The notes under the pieces are model-generated. The model did no database searches and was not told where the DNA came from. It was given only the letters and a program-made list of their open reading frames with translations. 64,000 nt of DNA, from positions 62,001 to 126,000 of the forward strand of contig NZ_RQIH01000005.1 in assembly GCF_003939025.1 (NCBI RefSeq). The letters run 5' to 3'. Numbering within the stretch: position 1 is the stretch's first letter; each line of letters starts with the position of its first letter. Positions 35,217-44,700 of the stretch are shown here, piece after piece. A program made the position numbers and the translations under genes. Origin of the DNA: Rhizobium sophoriradicis. GTDB taxonomy: Bacteria > Pseudomonadota > Alphaproteobacteria > Rhizobiales > Rhizobiaceae.

Positions 35217-36455
35217 TTACTGGCCGCTATCGATGATCGATTGCATTTCCGACTGGGCACTTGAAAACGCGCCGTCGACATCGTCGCCGAAGATCGCCGC
35301 GTTGGTGAAGCTTGCCCATGGGCCGTTGGCGCTGTTGATCAGGTCGTTGAACTGCAGCGTATAGGGCGTCTTGGCGACGCTGATCGCCTTGAGGCCGACC
35401 TGCATACGCGGATCGAGGCCCTCCAGCACCTTGTCGGCAATATCACCGCGCGTCGGCAGGCTGCCATATTTCGCCATGATCTTCTGGCCGTCCATCGAAT
35501 AGATATATTCGAGGAACTCCTTCACCGCGTCGATCTTCTTCGTTCCCTTGGTGATGACGAAGTTGTCCCCGCCGGCAAAGGACGAAGGTTTGCCGTCGAC
35601 GCCCGGAATAAGGGTGACGCCGAAATTGATCTCGGGATGCTGGGTCACCAAAGTCCCGATGGCAAAGGCGCCGAGGCTTTGCTGCCCGATCTTGCCGTTG
35701 GTGAAGGTCAGGAAGTTCGTGCCGTTGTCGCTGGCCGCACCCGCCGGCACCAGATCCTTCTTGACCATGTTGCGGTAGATATCGACCGCCTTGCGCATCT
35801 GAGGCGTATCGAGCGTTGCCGTCTTGCTGTCGGCCGACAGGATGTCGGCGCCGGCACCCCAGACGAGCGGCGTAAAGGTGAAGATCATGCAGCCGCCGCA
35901 GCCGCCGCCGGAGAAATAGAAGCCGTAAGTGTCGTCACCCAGCGCCCGGATCTTCTCGGCGTTAGCGGTGATTTCATCCCAGGTCGCCGGCGCTTTCTCC
36001 GGGTCGAGACCGGCCTTCTTGTAGAGATCCTTGTTCCAGGCGAAGACCGAAGTCTCGACCGAGAGCGGCAGACCGTAGATCTTGTCCTGATAGGTGCCGA
36101 GGCGGACATGCGACGGCGACAGCGAATTGAAATAGGGAAGCGATTTTGCCCAGTCCGTCAGGTCTTCCAGCTGGCCGGCCGCGGCAAAGGCGGGATTATA
36201 GATCAGATCCATCGACAGCGCATCGGGCGCTTGCCCGCCGGCGATCGCGGTCGCATATTTCTGCACCAGTTCGGAGAACGGCACTTCGGTCATCACGACC
36301 TTGTTCTCATGGCTGGAATTATAGGCTTCGACGACCTTCTTGAAAGCGTCGCCGATCCCCGAGCGAACCCACATTTCGACATTTTCGGCAGCCGACGCAG
36401 CCGAAAACAGGCACAAGGTAGCGATGCCGGTCGCCGCCAATAGACGCTTGATCAT
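35217..36455 (-). CDS. Sugar ABC transporter solute-binding protein (family 1)
   Basis: A periplasmic binding protein of 412 residues with signal peptide LLAATGIATLCLFSAASAA. The family 1 (MalE/UgpB-like) pattern is present: VEMWVRSGIGDAFKKVVEAYN, SFAGGDNFVITKGTKKIDAVKEFLEYI. The CCys pair region GGGCGGCMIF is notable: two cysteines separated by two glycines close to the binding cleft. GGAGGA lies before the ATG at 36455, which I prefer over 36479. It is the second gene of the operon, 54 bases after lacI. The ligand is predicted to be an arabinoside, given the GH127 gene. Confidence 0.92.
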   Translation of the reverse strand: MIKRLLAATGIATLCLFSAASAAENVEMWVRSGIGDAFKKVVEAYNSSHENKVVMTEVPFSELVQKYATAIAGGQAPDALSMDLIYNPAFAAAGQLEDLTDWAKSLPYFNSLSPSHVRLGTYQDKIYGLPLSVETSVFAWNKDLYKKAGLDPEKAPATWDEITANAEKIRALGDDTYGFYFSGGGCGGCMIFTFTPLVWGAGADILSADSKTATLDTPQMRKAVDIYRNMVKKDLVPAGAASDNGTNFLTFTNGKIGQQSLGAFAIGTLVTQHPEINFGVTLIPGVDGKPSSFAGGDNFVITKGTKKIDAVKEFLEYIYSMDGQKIMAKYGSLPTRGDIADKVLEGLDPRMQVGLKAISVAKTPYTLQFNDLINSANGPWASFTNAAIFGDDVDGAFSSAQSEMQSIIDSGQ

Positions 36456-36509
36456 GACATTCCTCCCAATATGGCGCATCTCCTCGCGCCTTCGCTCATT
36501 CCCTTGCTT

Positions 36510-37532
36510 TCACTTCCCGGGGGCTTCGCCCCCGCATGACTGCCGGACGATCAGCCGGCACGGCAATTTTCTGACACCCGGCTCGACGAACCGTCCCTCC
36601 GCAAGCGCCAGCACCGTCAATCCGGCCTGCCGCCCGAGCTCCTTCAGCTCCATATCCACCGTCGTCAGCGGCGGCCGCGTCTGAGCCGCGACGATCTCCC
36701 AATTGTCGAAGCCGATCACCGAGACGTCCTGGGGCACCTCGATGCCGCGCTCACGCAGCGCGTCGACGGCGCCGCGGGCGATCTGGTCGTTGCCGCAGAA
36801 GAGCCCGTCCGGCTTCTCGCCCGGCCTCTTCCACAGCTGCTCGACCGCCTCATGGCCCCAGCTTTCCGACCAGACGCCGTAAAGCACGGGCTCACGATGG
36901 CCCGCCACCTGGTGATAGGCGCCGGCCCGTTCCCGAACCGAAAAAAACTCCTCCGGGCCGGTGATATGCGCGATCCGCCGCCGCCCGATCTTCGCGAGCC
37001 ATTCGACCGCCAGTTTCGCGCCCTGTTCGTCGTCCGAACGAAAGGTAACGCTGTTCTGCGTCCCCTCCGTGAAGGCGTAGACGACGGGCACATGCAAATT
37101 CGACAGATCGACGGGCAGACGCCTGTCCAGCCGCTTGCCGGTCGCAATGATGCCGTCGACCTGCTTGTCCAGCATCGCATCGACATGGGTCTGGGCGAGC
37201 GCCGGATCGTCTTCGATGGCGCACAGGAAAACCGAAACCCCATGATCGACGAGCGCGTCCGAAATGCCCGCCATGACAGGCAGCGTGAAACGGCCGTAAG
37301 TGTCGTTCGTCAGCAGTCCGATGGTGAAGCTGCGCTTGCTGAGCAGACCTCTCGCCAGGGCATTCGGCCGATAGCCGATTTCGCCGGCGATCCGCTTCAC
37401 CCGCTCGCGAGTTTCCGCCCCCATCCGGCCGGTATCGTTGAGCGCCTTCGACGCCGTCGAAATGCTGACCCCGGCCGCCGATGCCACCTCATGGATGGTG
37501 ATCCTGCCTCTTTTCCCTCCCGTTAGGTTCAG
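36510..37532 (-). CDS. LacI-family transcriptional regulator, probable CTG start
   Basis: A LacI/GalR regulator of about 340 residues. The helix-turn-helix is ITIHEVASAAGVSISTASKA followed by the hinge region RIAGEIGYRPNALARGLLS, and then a periplasmic-binding-like ligand domain (TIGLLTNDTYGRFTLPVMAGI to NWEIVAAQTRPPLTTVDMEL). A GTG at 37487 starts inside the first helix and would remove TIHEV. Upstream in frame there is no ATG, GTG or TTG before a TAA; the CTG at 37532 lies five bases after GGAGG, so I extend to it. It heads the arabinoside operon and probably represses it, relieved by a sugar. Confidence 0.85.
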   Translation of the reverse strand: MNLTGGKRGRITIHEVASAAGVSISTASKALNDTGRMGAETRERVKRIAGEIGYRPNALARGLLSKRSFTIGLLTNDTYGRFTLPVMAGISDALVDHGVSVFLCAIEDDPALAQTHVDAMLDKQVDGIIATGKRLDRRLPVDLSNLHVPVVYAFTEGTQNSVTFRSDDEQGAKLAVEWLAKIGRRRIAHITGPEEFFSVRERAGAYHQVAGHREPVLYGVWSESWGHEAVEQLWKRPGEKPDGLFCGNDQIARGAVDALRERGIEVPQDVSVIGFDNWEIVAAQTRPPLTTVDMELKELGRQAGLTVLALAEGRFVEPGVRKLPCRLIVRQSCGGEAPGK

Positions 37533-37558
37533 AGCTTCCTCCTTCTGAAGTTGGATTG

Positions 37559-37605
37559 AGAAAAGCTTTTACCAAGTCCACTGTCAAGTGAGAAAAGGTT
37601 TTCTC
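37559..37605 (-). promoter_or_regulatory. Operon promoter between two LacI-type palindromes
   Basis: Two dyads share GAGAAAAG: AAAAGCTTTT (37561-37570), and GAGAAAAGGTTTTCTC (37590-37605, seven-base arms). Their centres are 32 bp apart, about three helical turns. Between them, read on the minus strand, TTGACA (37582-37587) is a perfect -35; a weak -10 (TTTTCT, 37559-37564) 17 bases on overlaps the downstream dyad. This is the layout of LacI-family autorepression. It would control the whole lacI-ABC-GH127 operon. Confidence 0.65.
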
Positions 37606-37761
37606 GTGCAATTCGGAAGGCCGGCATCGACGAGGTGCTGCACGGTGATAAGCAAGCGCCCGGACTCTGAGACCGATGGGTCACGTCCCAATGCACCAGC
37701 GCCGGATGGCACTGTGCAGGCCGAAAAAGGTTTAGGGGCGAAGTCTCACGGCCGCAAAACC

Positions 37762-37802
37762 AATCGCGGCCAGAATCTCGGATGGAGATTCTGGCCGCGA
37801 TT
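37762..37802 (-). terminator. Perfect 18-bp hairpin after hemA
   Basis: AATCGCGGCCAGAATCTC (37762-37779) is followed by a five-base loop and its exact complement (37785-37802). On the minus strand it starts 23 bases after the hemA stop and is followed by GGTTTTG. It most likely ends the hemA transcript; the T-run is short, so an RNA-processing or repeat-element role is not excluded. Confidence 0.65.
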
Positions 37803-37825
37803 CGAACCGGACGATGTTGAGAGAA

Positions 37826-39040
37826 TCAGGCGACGTGCCTTGCCAGCGCGCAGCGCGACCAGAGCGAATGTAGCGCCTCGACGAGATGGGCGATATCGGC
37901 GTCGGAATGCAACGGTGTCGGCGTGATGCGCAGCCGCTCGGTCTTCTTCGGCACTGTGGGATAGTTGATCGGCTGGACGTAGACACCGCAATTGTCGAGC
38001 AGCAGGTCGGAGATCCACTTGCACTTGGCGGCATCGCCGACCATCACCGGCACGATATGGCTGGGATTGTGCATATGCGGAATGCCGCGCTGGTCGAGCA
38101 GCGAGCGCAGCTTGCGCACCCGATCCTGATGGCGGGCGCGCTCGAACTGGCTGACCTTCAGGTGCTGGATCGACGCGACCGCGCCGGCGGCAAGCGCCGG
38201 CGGCAGCGCCGTGGTGAAGATGAAGCCGGAGGCAAACGAGCGGATGAAGTCGCAAAGGGCGGCCGACGCGGCGATATAGCCGCCCATCACTCCGAAGGCC
38301 TTGCCGAGCGTGCCCTCGATGACGGTCAGCCGGTCCATCAGCCCCTCGCGTTCGGCAATGCCGCCGCCGCGCGGGCCGTACATGCCGACGCCATGGACCT
38401 CGTCGAGATAGGTCATCGCCCCGTATTTGTCGGCGAGGTCGCAGATCTCCTTGATCGGGGCGATATCGCCATCCATCGAATAGACGCTCTCGAAGGCGAT
38501 CAGCTTCGGCGCCTTCGGATCGGCGGCCTTGAGCTTGGCTTCTAGATCGGCGACGTCATTGTGCTTCCAGATCACCTTGCCGCATTTGGCGTAACGGATG
38601 CCCTCGATCATCGAGGCATGGTTCAGCGCATCGGAAAAGATGATCAGGCCGGGGATCTTGGCGCCGAGCGTGCCGAGTGCTGCCCAGTTGGAGACATAGC
38701 CCGAGGTGAAGATCAGTGCCGATTCCTTGCCGTGCAGGTCGGCGAGCTCACGCTCGAGCAGGACGTGATAGTGGTTGGTGCCAGAAATATTCCGGGTGCC
38801 TCCCGCACCCGCGCCACAGTGGTCGATAGCGGCCTTCATCGCCTCGATCACTTTTGGGTTCTGGCCCATGCCGAGATAGTCGTTGGAGCACCAGACCGTG
38901 ACGTCCTTTTCGCCATCGGCCGTATGGCGCGTGGCGCGCGGGAAGTGGCCGCGCTGACGCTCGAGATCGGCAAAAACGCGGTAACGGCCCTCGGCATGAA
39001 GCCCGTCCAGCTCGCTTTTGAAAAACGCTTCGAAATCCAT
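37826..39040 (-). CDS. hemA: 5-aminolevulinate synthase
   Basis: The pyridoxal-phosphate enzyme that condenses glycine and succinyl-CoA to 5-aminolevulinate, the Shemin route to haem in alphaproteobacteria. The 404 residues begin [29 protein letters not shown], as in other rhizobial HemA. The PLP lysine lies in [19 protein letters not shown], with [19 protein letters not shown] and the N-terminal [18 protein letters not shown] prefer ATG 39040, six bases after GGAG, over 39043. A hairpin terminator follows. The gene also supplies precursors relevant to cobalamin synthesis elsewhere in the window. Confidence 0.97.
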   Translation of the reverse strand: MDFEAFFKSELDGLHAEGRYRVFADLERQRGHFPRATRHTADGEKDVTVWCSNDYLGMGQNPKVIEAMKAAIDHCGAGAGGTRNISGTNHYHVLLERELADLHGKESALIFTSGYVSNWAALGTLGAKIPGLIIFSDALNHASMIEGIRYAKCGKVIWKHNDVADLEAKLKAADPKAPKLIAFESVYSMDGDIAPIKEICDLADKYGAMTYLDEVHGVGMYGPRGGGIAEREGLMDRLTVIEGTLGKAFGVMGGYIAASAALCDFIRSFASGFIFTTALPPALAAGAVASIQHLKVSQFERARHQDRVRKLRSLLDQRGIPHMHNPSHIVPVMVGDAAKCKWISDLLLDNCGVYVQPINYPTVPKKTERLRITPTPLHSDADIAHLVEALHSLWSRCALARHVA

Positions 39041-39366
39041 CATATGCTCCAGTATCACGCGGCCGTTCTTGCCGACCGGACGTCCGCGCGTCAATGCTTA
39101 CCCTTTGCTTTAACATCAACTGCGGCAAAAGGCCCAGTTTTTTGAATGATTCCAGATAAAAAAATACGCGAGCGCGGATCACTCAACTGATGCGGCATAG
39201 ACGAAATGGAATCGCGAAAACCGCTCGGCAGCGACAATGCCCATATTGCAAAAAAATCGGGCCAAGAGTGGACAACCCTTTCTTCCGACATAGTTTTCGG
39301 ACTAGCGTGGCGAAAAAAGACTAGGGACGGCCTATGCCCATCGGGCGACAACCCAGGAGAAAAGTG
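39041..39366. other. Divergent control region hemA / glycine-zipper lipoprotein
   Basis: This 326-base region holds A/T-rich patches (AAAAAAATACGCGAGCG near 39157 and a run of A near 39248) between the divergent genes. Promoters for both are expected. I found no clear FNR/FixK-type dyad (TTGAT-N4-ATCAA) and no small gene with a ribosome site. Confidence 0.5.
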
Positions 39367-39624
39367 ATGAAGAAAGCTGTCATACTCGCATTGATCGGCC
39401 TGTCGATCGCAAGCTGCACACCGACCCAGCAGGGCGCCGGCATCGGCGCTGCATCCGGTGCTGTCATCGGTGGCGCAGTCACCGGCAATGTCCGTGGCGC
39501 GGCAGTCGGCGCGGCGATCGGCGGCGTGTCCGGCGCCCTCATCGGCAGCGTCGCCGAACAGCCCGGCCAATGCTATTATCGCGACCGCTACGGCCGCCGC
39601 TACATCGACGCCTGCCCGCGCTGA
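39367..39624 (+). CDS. Glycine-zipper lipoprotein
   Basis: A protein of 85 residues with a lipoprotein-like signal (AVILALIGLSIASC, Cys near residue 17). A glycine-zipper segment (GAGIGAASGAVIGGAVTGNVRGAAVGAAIGGVSGALIGSVAE) follows, as in YMGG/Omp-type small envelope proteins that insert into membranes. The C-terminal tail QCYYRDRYGRRYIDACP has two cysteines. AGGAG precedes the ATG. It is monocistronic, with a strong terminator after it. Confidence 0.85.
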   Translation: MKKAVILALIGLSIASCTPTQQGAGIGAASGAVIGGAVTGNVRGAAVGAAIGGVSGALIGSVAEQPGQCYYRDRYGRRYIDACPR

Positions 39625-39651
39625 GAGCGCTTGCACACCGGCCAAATCAGG

Positions 39652-39680
39652 AAATCCCGGACACACGTCCGGGATTTTTT
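39652..39680 (+). terminator. Intrinsic terminator after the zipper lipoprotein
   Basis: AAATCCCGGAC (39652-39662) pairs perfectly with GTCCGGGATTT (39667-39677) around ACAC, followed by TTT. This is a canonical Rho-independent terminator. Confidence 0.9.
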
Positions 39681-39793
39681 GTGCTAATTTAGTGCGCTGG
39701 CAATTTAAAATGGTACACCCCGCGCGATTTTGCCGCTAAGCTGTTCACGGCTGGGCAACGAAGCTTCATTGTAGACGTAACCAAAAGCGGCGT

Positions 39794-41722
39794 ATGCGGA
39801 TTAGAGGGATAAGCCCGAAAACAGGTACTGCGTATCGGCGAACAGGCACCATGATGGTGGTCGCAGCGGCAGCTGCTTTCTCACCGGTCCTGATCGGCGA
39901 CGCTTATGCCTTCAAGCTTTTCGGCATCACTATCTTCGGCAAGGACGAGGACGACGCTCAACAGGTGCCTGATCCGGTGCGCTATCAGGTCGAACTGAAG
40001 GCCGACACCGCCGATCCTGATCTCAAGGAAGCGTTGGAGAACAGCTCCCGCCTCGTCAGCGACCAGAAACAGCCGGTCTCCGGCGATCTCGGCATCGTCG
40101 TCAAGGCGCGCGACGACCGCGAAAGACTGATTGCCGCCCTGTATGAAAAGGCCCGCTACGGCGGCGTGGTGACGATCACCATCGACGGCCAGAACATTGA
40201 CGACCTGCCGCCCAATCCGACCTTCGACCGCTCCGGGCCGATTCCCGTCACCGTCGACATAACCCCGGGCCCCGTCTTCAGGGTCAGGGAAGTGCAGTTC
40301 GGCGGTGACGCCGCAGACCGCAATCCCGCCGATTACGACCTTGCCCCGGGCGCCGAAGCCGGTTCGCTCGCCATCATCAAGGCCGGCGATAAGATCGTCG
40401 AACAGCTGAAGACCGAAGGCCGGCCCTTTGCCAAATTGACCGAGCGCAAGGTCGTCGCCGACCACAGAAGCGATACCGTCGATATCGTGCTTTCCGCCGA
40501 GGGCGGGCCGGTCGCCCCGATCGGCGATGTCGGCGTCACCGGCGAAAAAACCGTGAGGCCGGGCTTTATCCAGCGTTATTCCAGACTGAACAAAGGCGAC
40601 GCCTATTCGCCGGAAACCCTGAAGAAGGCCGGTGAGCGGCTTCGCGCCCTCGGCGTCTTTTCGAGCGTCACCATTCATGAGGGCGATGCGCTGGCGCCGG
40701 ACGGCACGCTGCCGATGACAATTGAGGTTTCCGAAGGCAAGAGGCGCTATTTCGGCGTCGGCGCCCAATATTCCACTACCGACGGCTTTGGCGTCCAGGG
40801 CTATTGGGGCCACCGCAACCTGTTCGGCGAAGCCGAAACGCTGCGGATCGAGGGATCGGTATCACGGCTCGGCGAAACCACCGATGTCGGCAGCCTCGAC
40901 TATTCCGCCGGCATCCTTTTCACCAAGCCCGGCGCCTTTTTCCCAGCCGCCACGCTGAAGGCCGGCATCGTTGCCAAGACCCAGAATCCGGATGCTTATA
41001 GCGCGACGCTCATCACCGCCTCGCTTGGCCTTTCCTATGAGTTGACCGACAAGGACACGATCTCGGCGAGCGGCGAAGTCAGCTGGGAGCGCGATGACGA
41101 CGCCTTCGGCACCAACGACTATCTGACCTTCACCTTGCCGATCCAATACGATCGCGACGCGCGCGACGACAAATTCAACCCGACGGAAGGCTATCGCGCG
41201 ACGGTTTCGGTAAAGCCGGGCTACGAGATCTTCAACGCCACACCCTATGCAGCGTTCGAGGGCTCGATCTCCGGCTATCTGCCGTTCGGGGCCGAGGATC
41301 GCCTCGTGCTTGCCGGCAAGGTCGCCGCCGGCGTGCTGATCGGCGGCGGCGGGATCGAGGACATTCCCGCCACGCAACGGTTCTTTGCCGGCGGCGGCGG
41401 TTCGGTGCGCGGATACAGCTATCAAGAAATCTCGCCTTACAACGACAATGGCGACGCCACCGGCGGCCGCTCCTATGTCACGGCTTCGCTGGAGGCCCGC
41501 ATCAAGATCACCGATACGATCGGCCTCGTTCCCTTCGTCGATGTCGGCACCGTATCGGACAGCACCTTCCCTGGTTTTTCCGATATCCGCGCTGGCGCCG
41601 GCGCTGGAATACGATATGCCACACCTTTCGGCCCGCTGCGGCTTGATTTTGCCGTGCCGCTGAACAAGTACGAAGATGGCACAGATTATGGAATTTACGC
41701 CGGCATCGGCCAGTCCTTCTAG
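39794..41722 (+). CDS. tamA: TamA: autotransporter assembly outer-membrane protein (BamA superfamily)
   Basis: An Omp85-family protein of 642 residues. A signal sequence (MVVAAAAAFSPVLIGDAYA) is followed by POTRA domains in the N-terminal half (QVELKADTADPDLKEALEN; RVREVQFGG; VGDVGVTGEKTVRPGF) and a 16-strand barrel. The barrel has the VRGY-type lid motif GGGSVRGYSYQE, the PFGPLRLDFAVPLNK strand and ends in the outer-membrane signal phenylalanine (GIGQSF). With TamB it helps insert proteins or move lipids to the outer membrane. The tamB gene follows after 39 bases in the same direction. Confidence 0.93.
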   Translation: MRIRGISPKTGTAYRRTGTMMVVAAAAAFSPVLIGDAYAFKLFGITIFGKDEDDAQQVPDPVRYQVELKADTADPDLKEALENSSRLVSDQKQPVSGDLGIVVKARDDRERLIAALYEKARYGGVVTITIDGQNIDDLPPNPTFDRSGPIPVTVDITPGPVFRVREVQFGGDAADRNPADYDLAPGAEAGSLAIIKAGDKIVEQLKTEGRPFAKLTERKVVADHRSDTVDIVLSAEGGPVAPIGDVGVTGEKTVRPGFIQRYSRLNKGDAYSPETLKKAGERLRALGVFSSVTIHEGDALAPDGTLPMTIEVSEGKRRYFGVGAQYSTTDGFGVQGYWGHRNLFGEAETLRIEGSVSRLGETTDVGSLDYSAGILFTKPGAFFPAATLKAGIVAKTQNPDAYSATLITASLGLSYELTDKDTISASGEVSWERDDDAFGTNDYLTFTLPIQYDRDARDDKFNPTEGYRATVSVKPGYEIFNATPYAAFEGSISGYLPFGAEDRLVLAGKVAAGVLIGGGGIEDIPATQRFFAGGGGSVRGYSYQEISPYNDNGDATGGRSYVTASLEARIKITDTIGLVPFVDVGTVSDSTFPGFSDIRAGAGAGIRYATPFGPLRLDFAVPLNKYEDGTDYGIYAGIGQSF

Positions 41723-41761
41723 GACCGCGATTCCGCTGTCATGTCCGATCTGTGAGCCGTC

Positions 41762-44700
41762 ATGAAAACGGGGGTAGTGTCCGCGCCGATGCAAACGCTG
41801 GCAAAAATCGTCAACTGGATCATACGGCTCACCGGCTATGCCGTGGGCGCCACATTGATTCTCGCCGTCGCAGCGCTTGCGATCTTCGGCTTCACCTCTT
41901 TTGGCGCCCGTATCGTCACCGAAAAAATAGCCTCCACGCTTTCCAATCGCGACATGACGATCGAGGTGCGCGAACCGGAAGGTCTGTTGACCGGCGGGCT
42001 TCGCGCCGCCGAGATCTCCATCTCCGACACGAGGGGCGTTTTTGCTGAGATCCACGGCGTGGCCATTGACTGGAATCCGCTGGCGCTGCTGACGGGAACC
42101 TTCCACGCCAAGCGCTTCGAGATCGAAGCGATCGACGTACTGCGCAAGCCGGTGCGCACCCTGCCCTCCCGGCCCGATGCCGAAAATTCCGGCGGCTTCT
42201 CTCTCCCGATCAAGATCGACGTCGACCAGGTTGCGCTGCCCAATATCAAACTTGCCGAAGCCTTTGCCGGGCGCGCCTTTGCCCTCGCCGCCGAAGGCAG
42301 CCTCTCGGCAGCTGGCGACGGCGGCGAAGCGATCGTCAAAGTCAGCCGCCACGCGGTCCCGGATGCGCGGCTTACCGCCGATATCGCCTATGCGCCGGCC
42401 GAAAACCGGCTGCTGCTGAAGGCACAGCTTGCCGAGCCGAAGGGCGGGCTGCTCGCAGGCTTCCTCGGCCTGCCGGACAGTCCCGCCGTCAACATCGACC
42501 TCGACGGCCAGGGACCGATATCCGACTGGAAAGGCAAACTGCAGGCGGCGCTCGACGGACAACAGCGGGCCGCAATCGAAGGCCGGCATGCGATCACCGC
42601 CGACGGGCTGCACCATCTCGACCTCAAGGGCGGGGGTGACCTGAGTTCGCTTCTGCCGGCAGCATTCCGGCCGCTTTTCGCCGGCCAGACCAACATCGAT
42701 CTTGCCGCCACCTTCAACGATCATGGCAAGATCGACATCCAGACGGGCAATGTCGCCACCGGCAGCGTCGTCATTGCCGCATCCGGCACGCTTGATCCGG
42801 CCGGCAACAATAGCCTCAACGCCAACCTGCTCGGCCCGTCCGGGCCTGTCGATTTCCGCTGGCCGCTCGCCGAAGGCGAAGCGCGCTTCCTGATATCCGG
42901 TCTCAACCTGGCGCTGACCGGCGACTCGCAAGCCGCCCGGCTGAGCGTCAGCGGCTCGCTCGACAGCGCGACCCTCCCGCAGGCCGATATCGGCAACGTC
43001 AAGCTGACGGCAAAGAGCGACGCCTTCAATCTTGCCGCCCGCTCTGGCAGCGTCCAGCTGCGCCTCGTCGCCGGAGACGCGACTTTTGCCGAGCCGAACC
43101 TCAACCGTGCGGTCAAAGGCCCTATTACCATCGCCGCGCCGCTGCAGATCGCGGCCGGCAGCATTGGTTTCAATGGCACCACCGTCGAAAGCGCCAATAT
43201 CAACGGCAGCCTCAACGGCTCCTACCGGCTGACAGACCGCGCTCTGACCGGCAATGTCAAGCTGATCATCGCGCCGGCGGCTCTGCCGGCTGCGGCGACA
43301 AGCAGGTTCGACGGTCCTATTTCTCTCGAAAGCCAGGTGGCGGGCACCGTCCCGTCGAAATTCGCGCTGTCCAACCTCGTCGTCAATTCCGGAACGCTCG
43401 AAGCTGCTGGCAACGTCGCCCTCGACGGCTCGACTTTGAACGCCGATCTCTCGGGCCGGCTGCCCGATATCGGCAAGCTGATGCCGGGTGCAAGCGGCGG
43501 AGCAGGCTACGCAGTGCGAATCGGCGGCGAACTGCCGGCAATTGCGGTGACGGCCAATCTCAAGGCCACCAGCCTTCAAATGGCCGACCGCACGCTCGCC
43601 AATCTTAATGTCGACCTGTCGGGTGTCGCCGATCCGAAGGCGCCACAAGGCAAGATTGCCGCCACCGGCACGATCGACGGCCAGCCGATCGACGTCAACG
43701 GCGATATCCGCTCGGAGAACGGCAGGATGAGCATTCCGGCACTGACCGCCGACATCGGCGGCAACCGGCTGACCGGCAATCTCGAATTTTCACCCTCCCT
43801 GACGCCCTCGGGCGCATTGACTTTCGATTTTCCCAATATTGGCCTGTTGGCTGCGCTCGGCGGACAGAAAGCCGAAGGCGATCTCAAGGGATCGCTCGAC
43901 ATCGCCGGCGATGATGGCAAGGTCGCCGTGAAGCTGCAGGCGACCGGCGCTTCGCTTCGCCGCGATACACTCGCCGTCGTCAAACCCGAGATCGACGTCA
44001 CGGTCAGCGATCTCGGCGCCCTTGCGGCAAACGGCACGGTCGGGGCTGAGGAGGTGAATGCCGGCGCAAACAGTCTTGCCGGCCTTTCGCTGGCTTTCAC
44101 CAAGCAGCAGAATCAAACCGACTTCGATCTCAATGCCGCCTATGATGGCAATCCGGTGCTGGCGACCGGCAATATCCAGACGGCGGACGGCACGATCGAC
44201 GTAAACCTCGATCGTTTCTCGGCAAGTCCGCGCAACATCCCGCTCGAGCTTGACGCAGCGGCGCAGGTCAAAATCGCCGGCGGCGCCGCCAGTCTGAACG
44301 GACTGACGCTGAAAACGGGCACCGGCTCCGTGAGCGTCACCGGTTCGGCCGGGCAGACGCTGAAGCTCGATGCCGTCATCAAGGAGCTGCCGGCAGCACT
44401 CGCCAACGGTTTCGTGCCCAACCTTTCGGCTGGCGGCACGATCTCCGGAACGATCGCCGTGACGGGAACGCCGGCCGCACCCATCGCCGACTTCAAGCTT
44501 GACTGGAAGGATGCGACGACGGGCCAGACCAAGGGGGCCGGCTTGGCGCCGCTCGGCATCACCGCCGGCGGCAAATTTGCCGACAGGAAGCTCGATTTCG
44601 ACACGACGATCGGCAGCGCCGACGGCCTCTCGCTCAAGGCGGCCGGCAATGTCGACCTCGCCGATCCGGCGGCGCCGGTGCTCGATATCGACGCCAATAT

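Noticed and set aside
40862..43648. A 928-residue antisense frame over tamA and tamB
   Set aside because: Arg/Gly/Asp-rich composition typical of a shadow frame in a high-GC genome.
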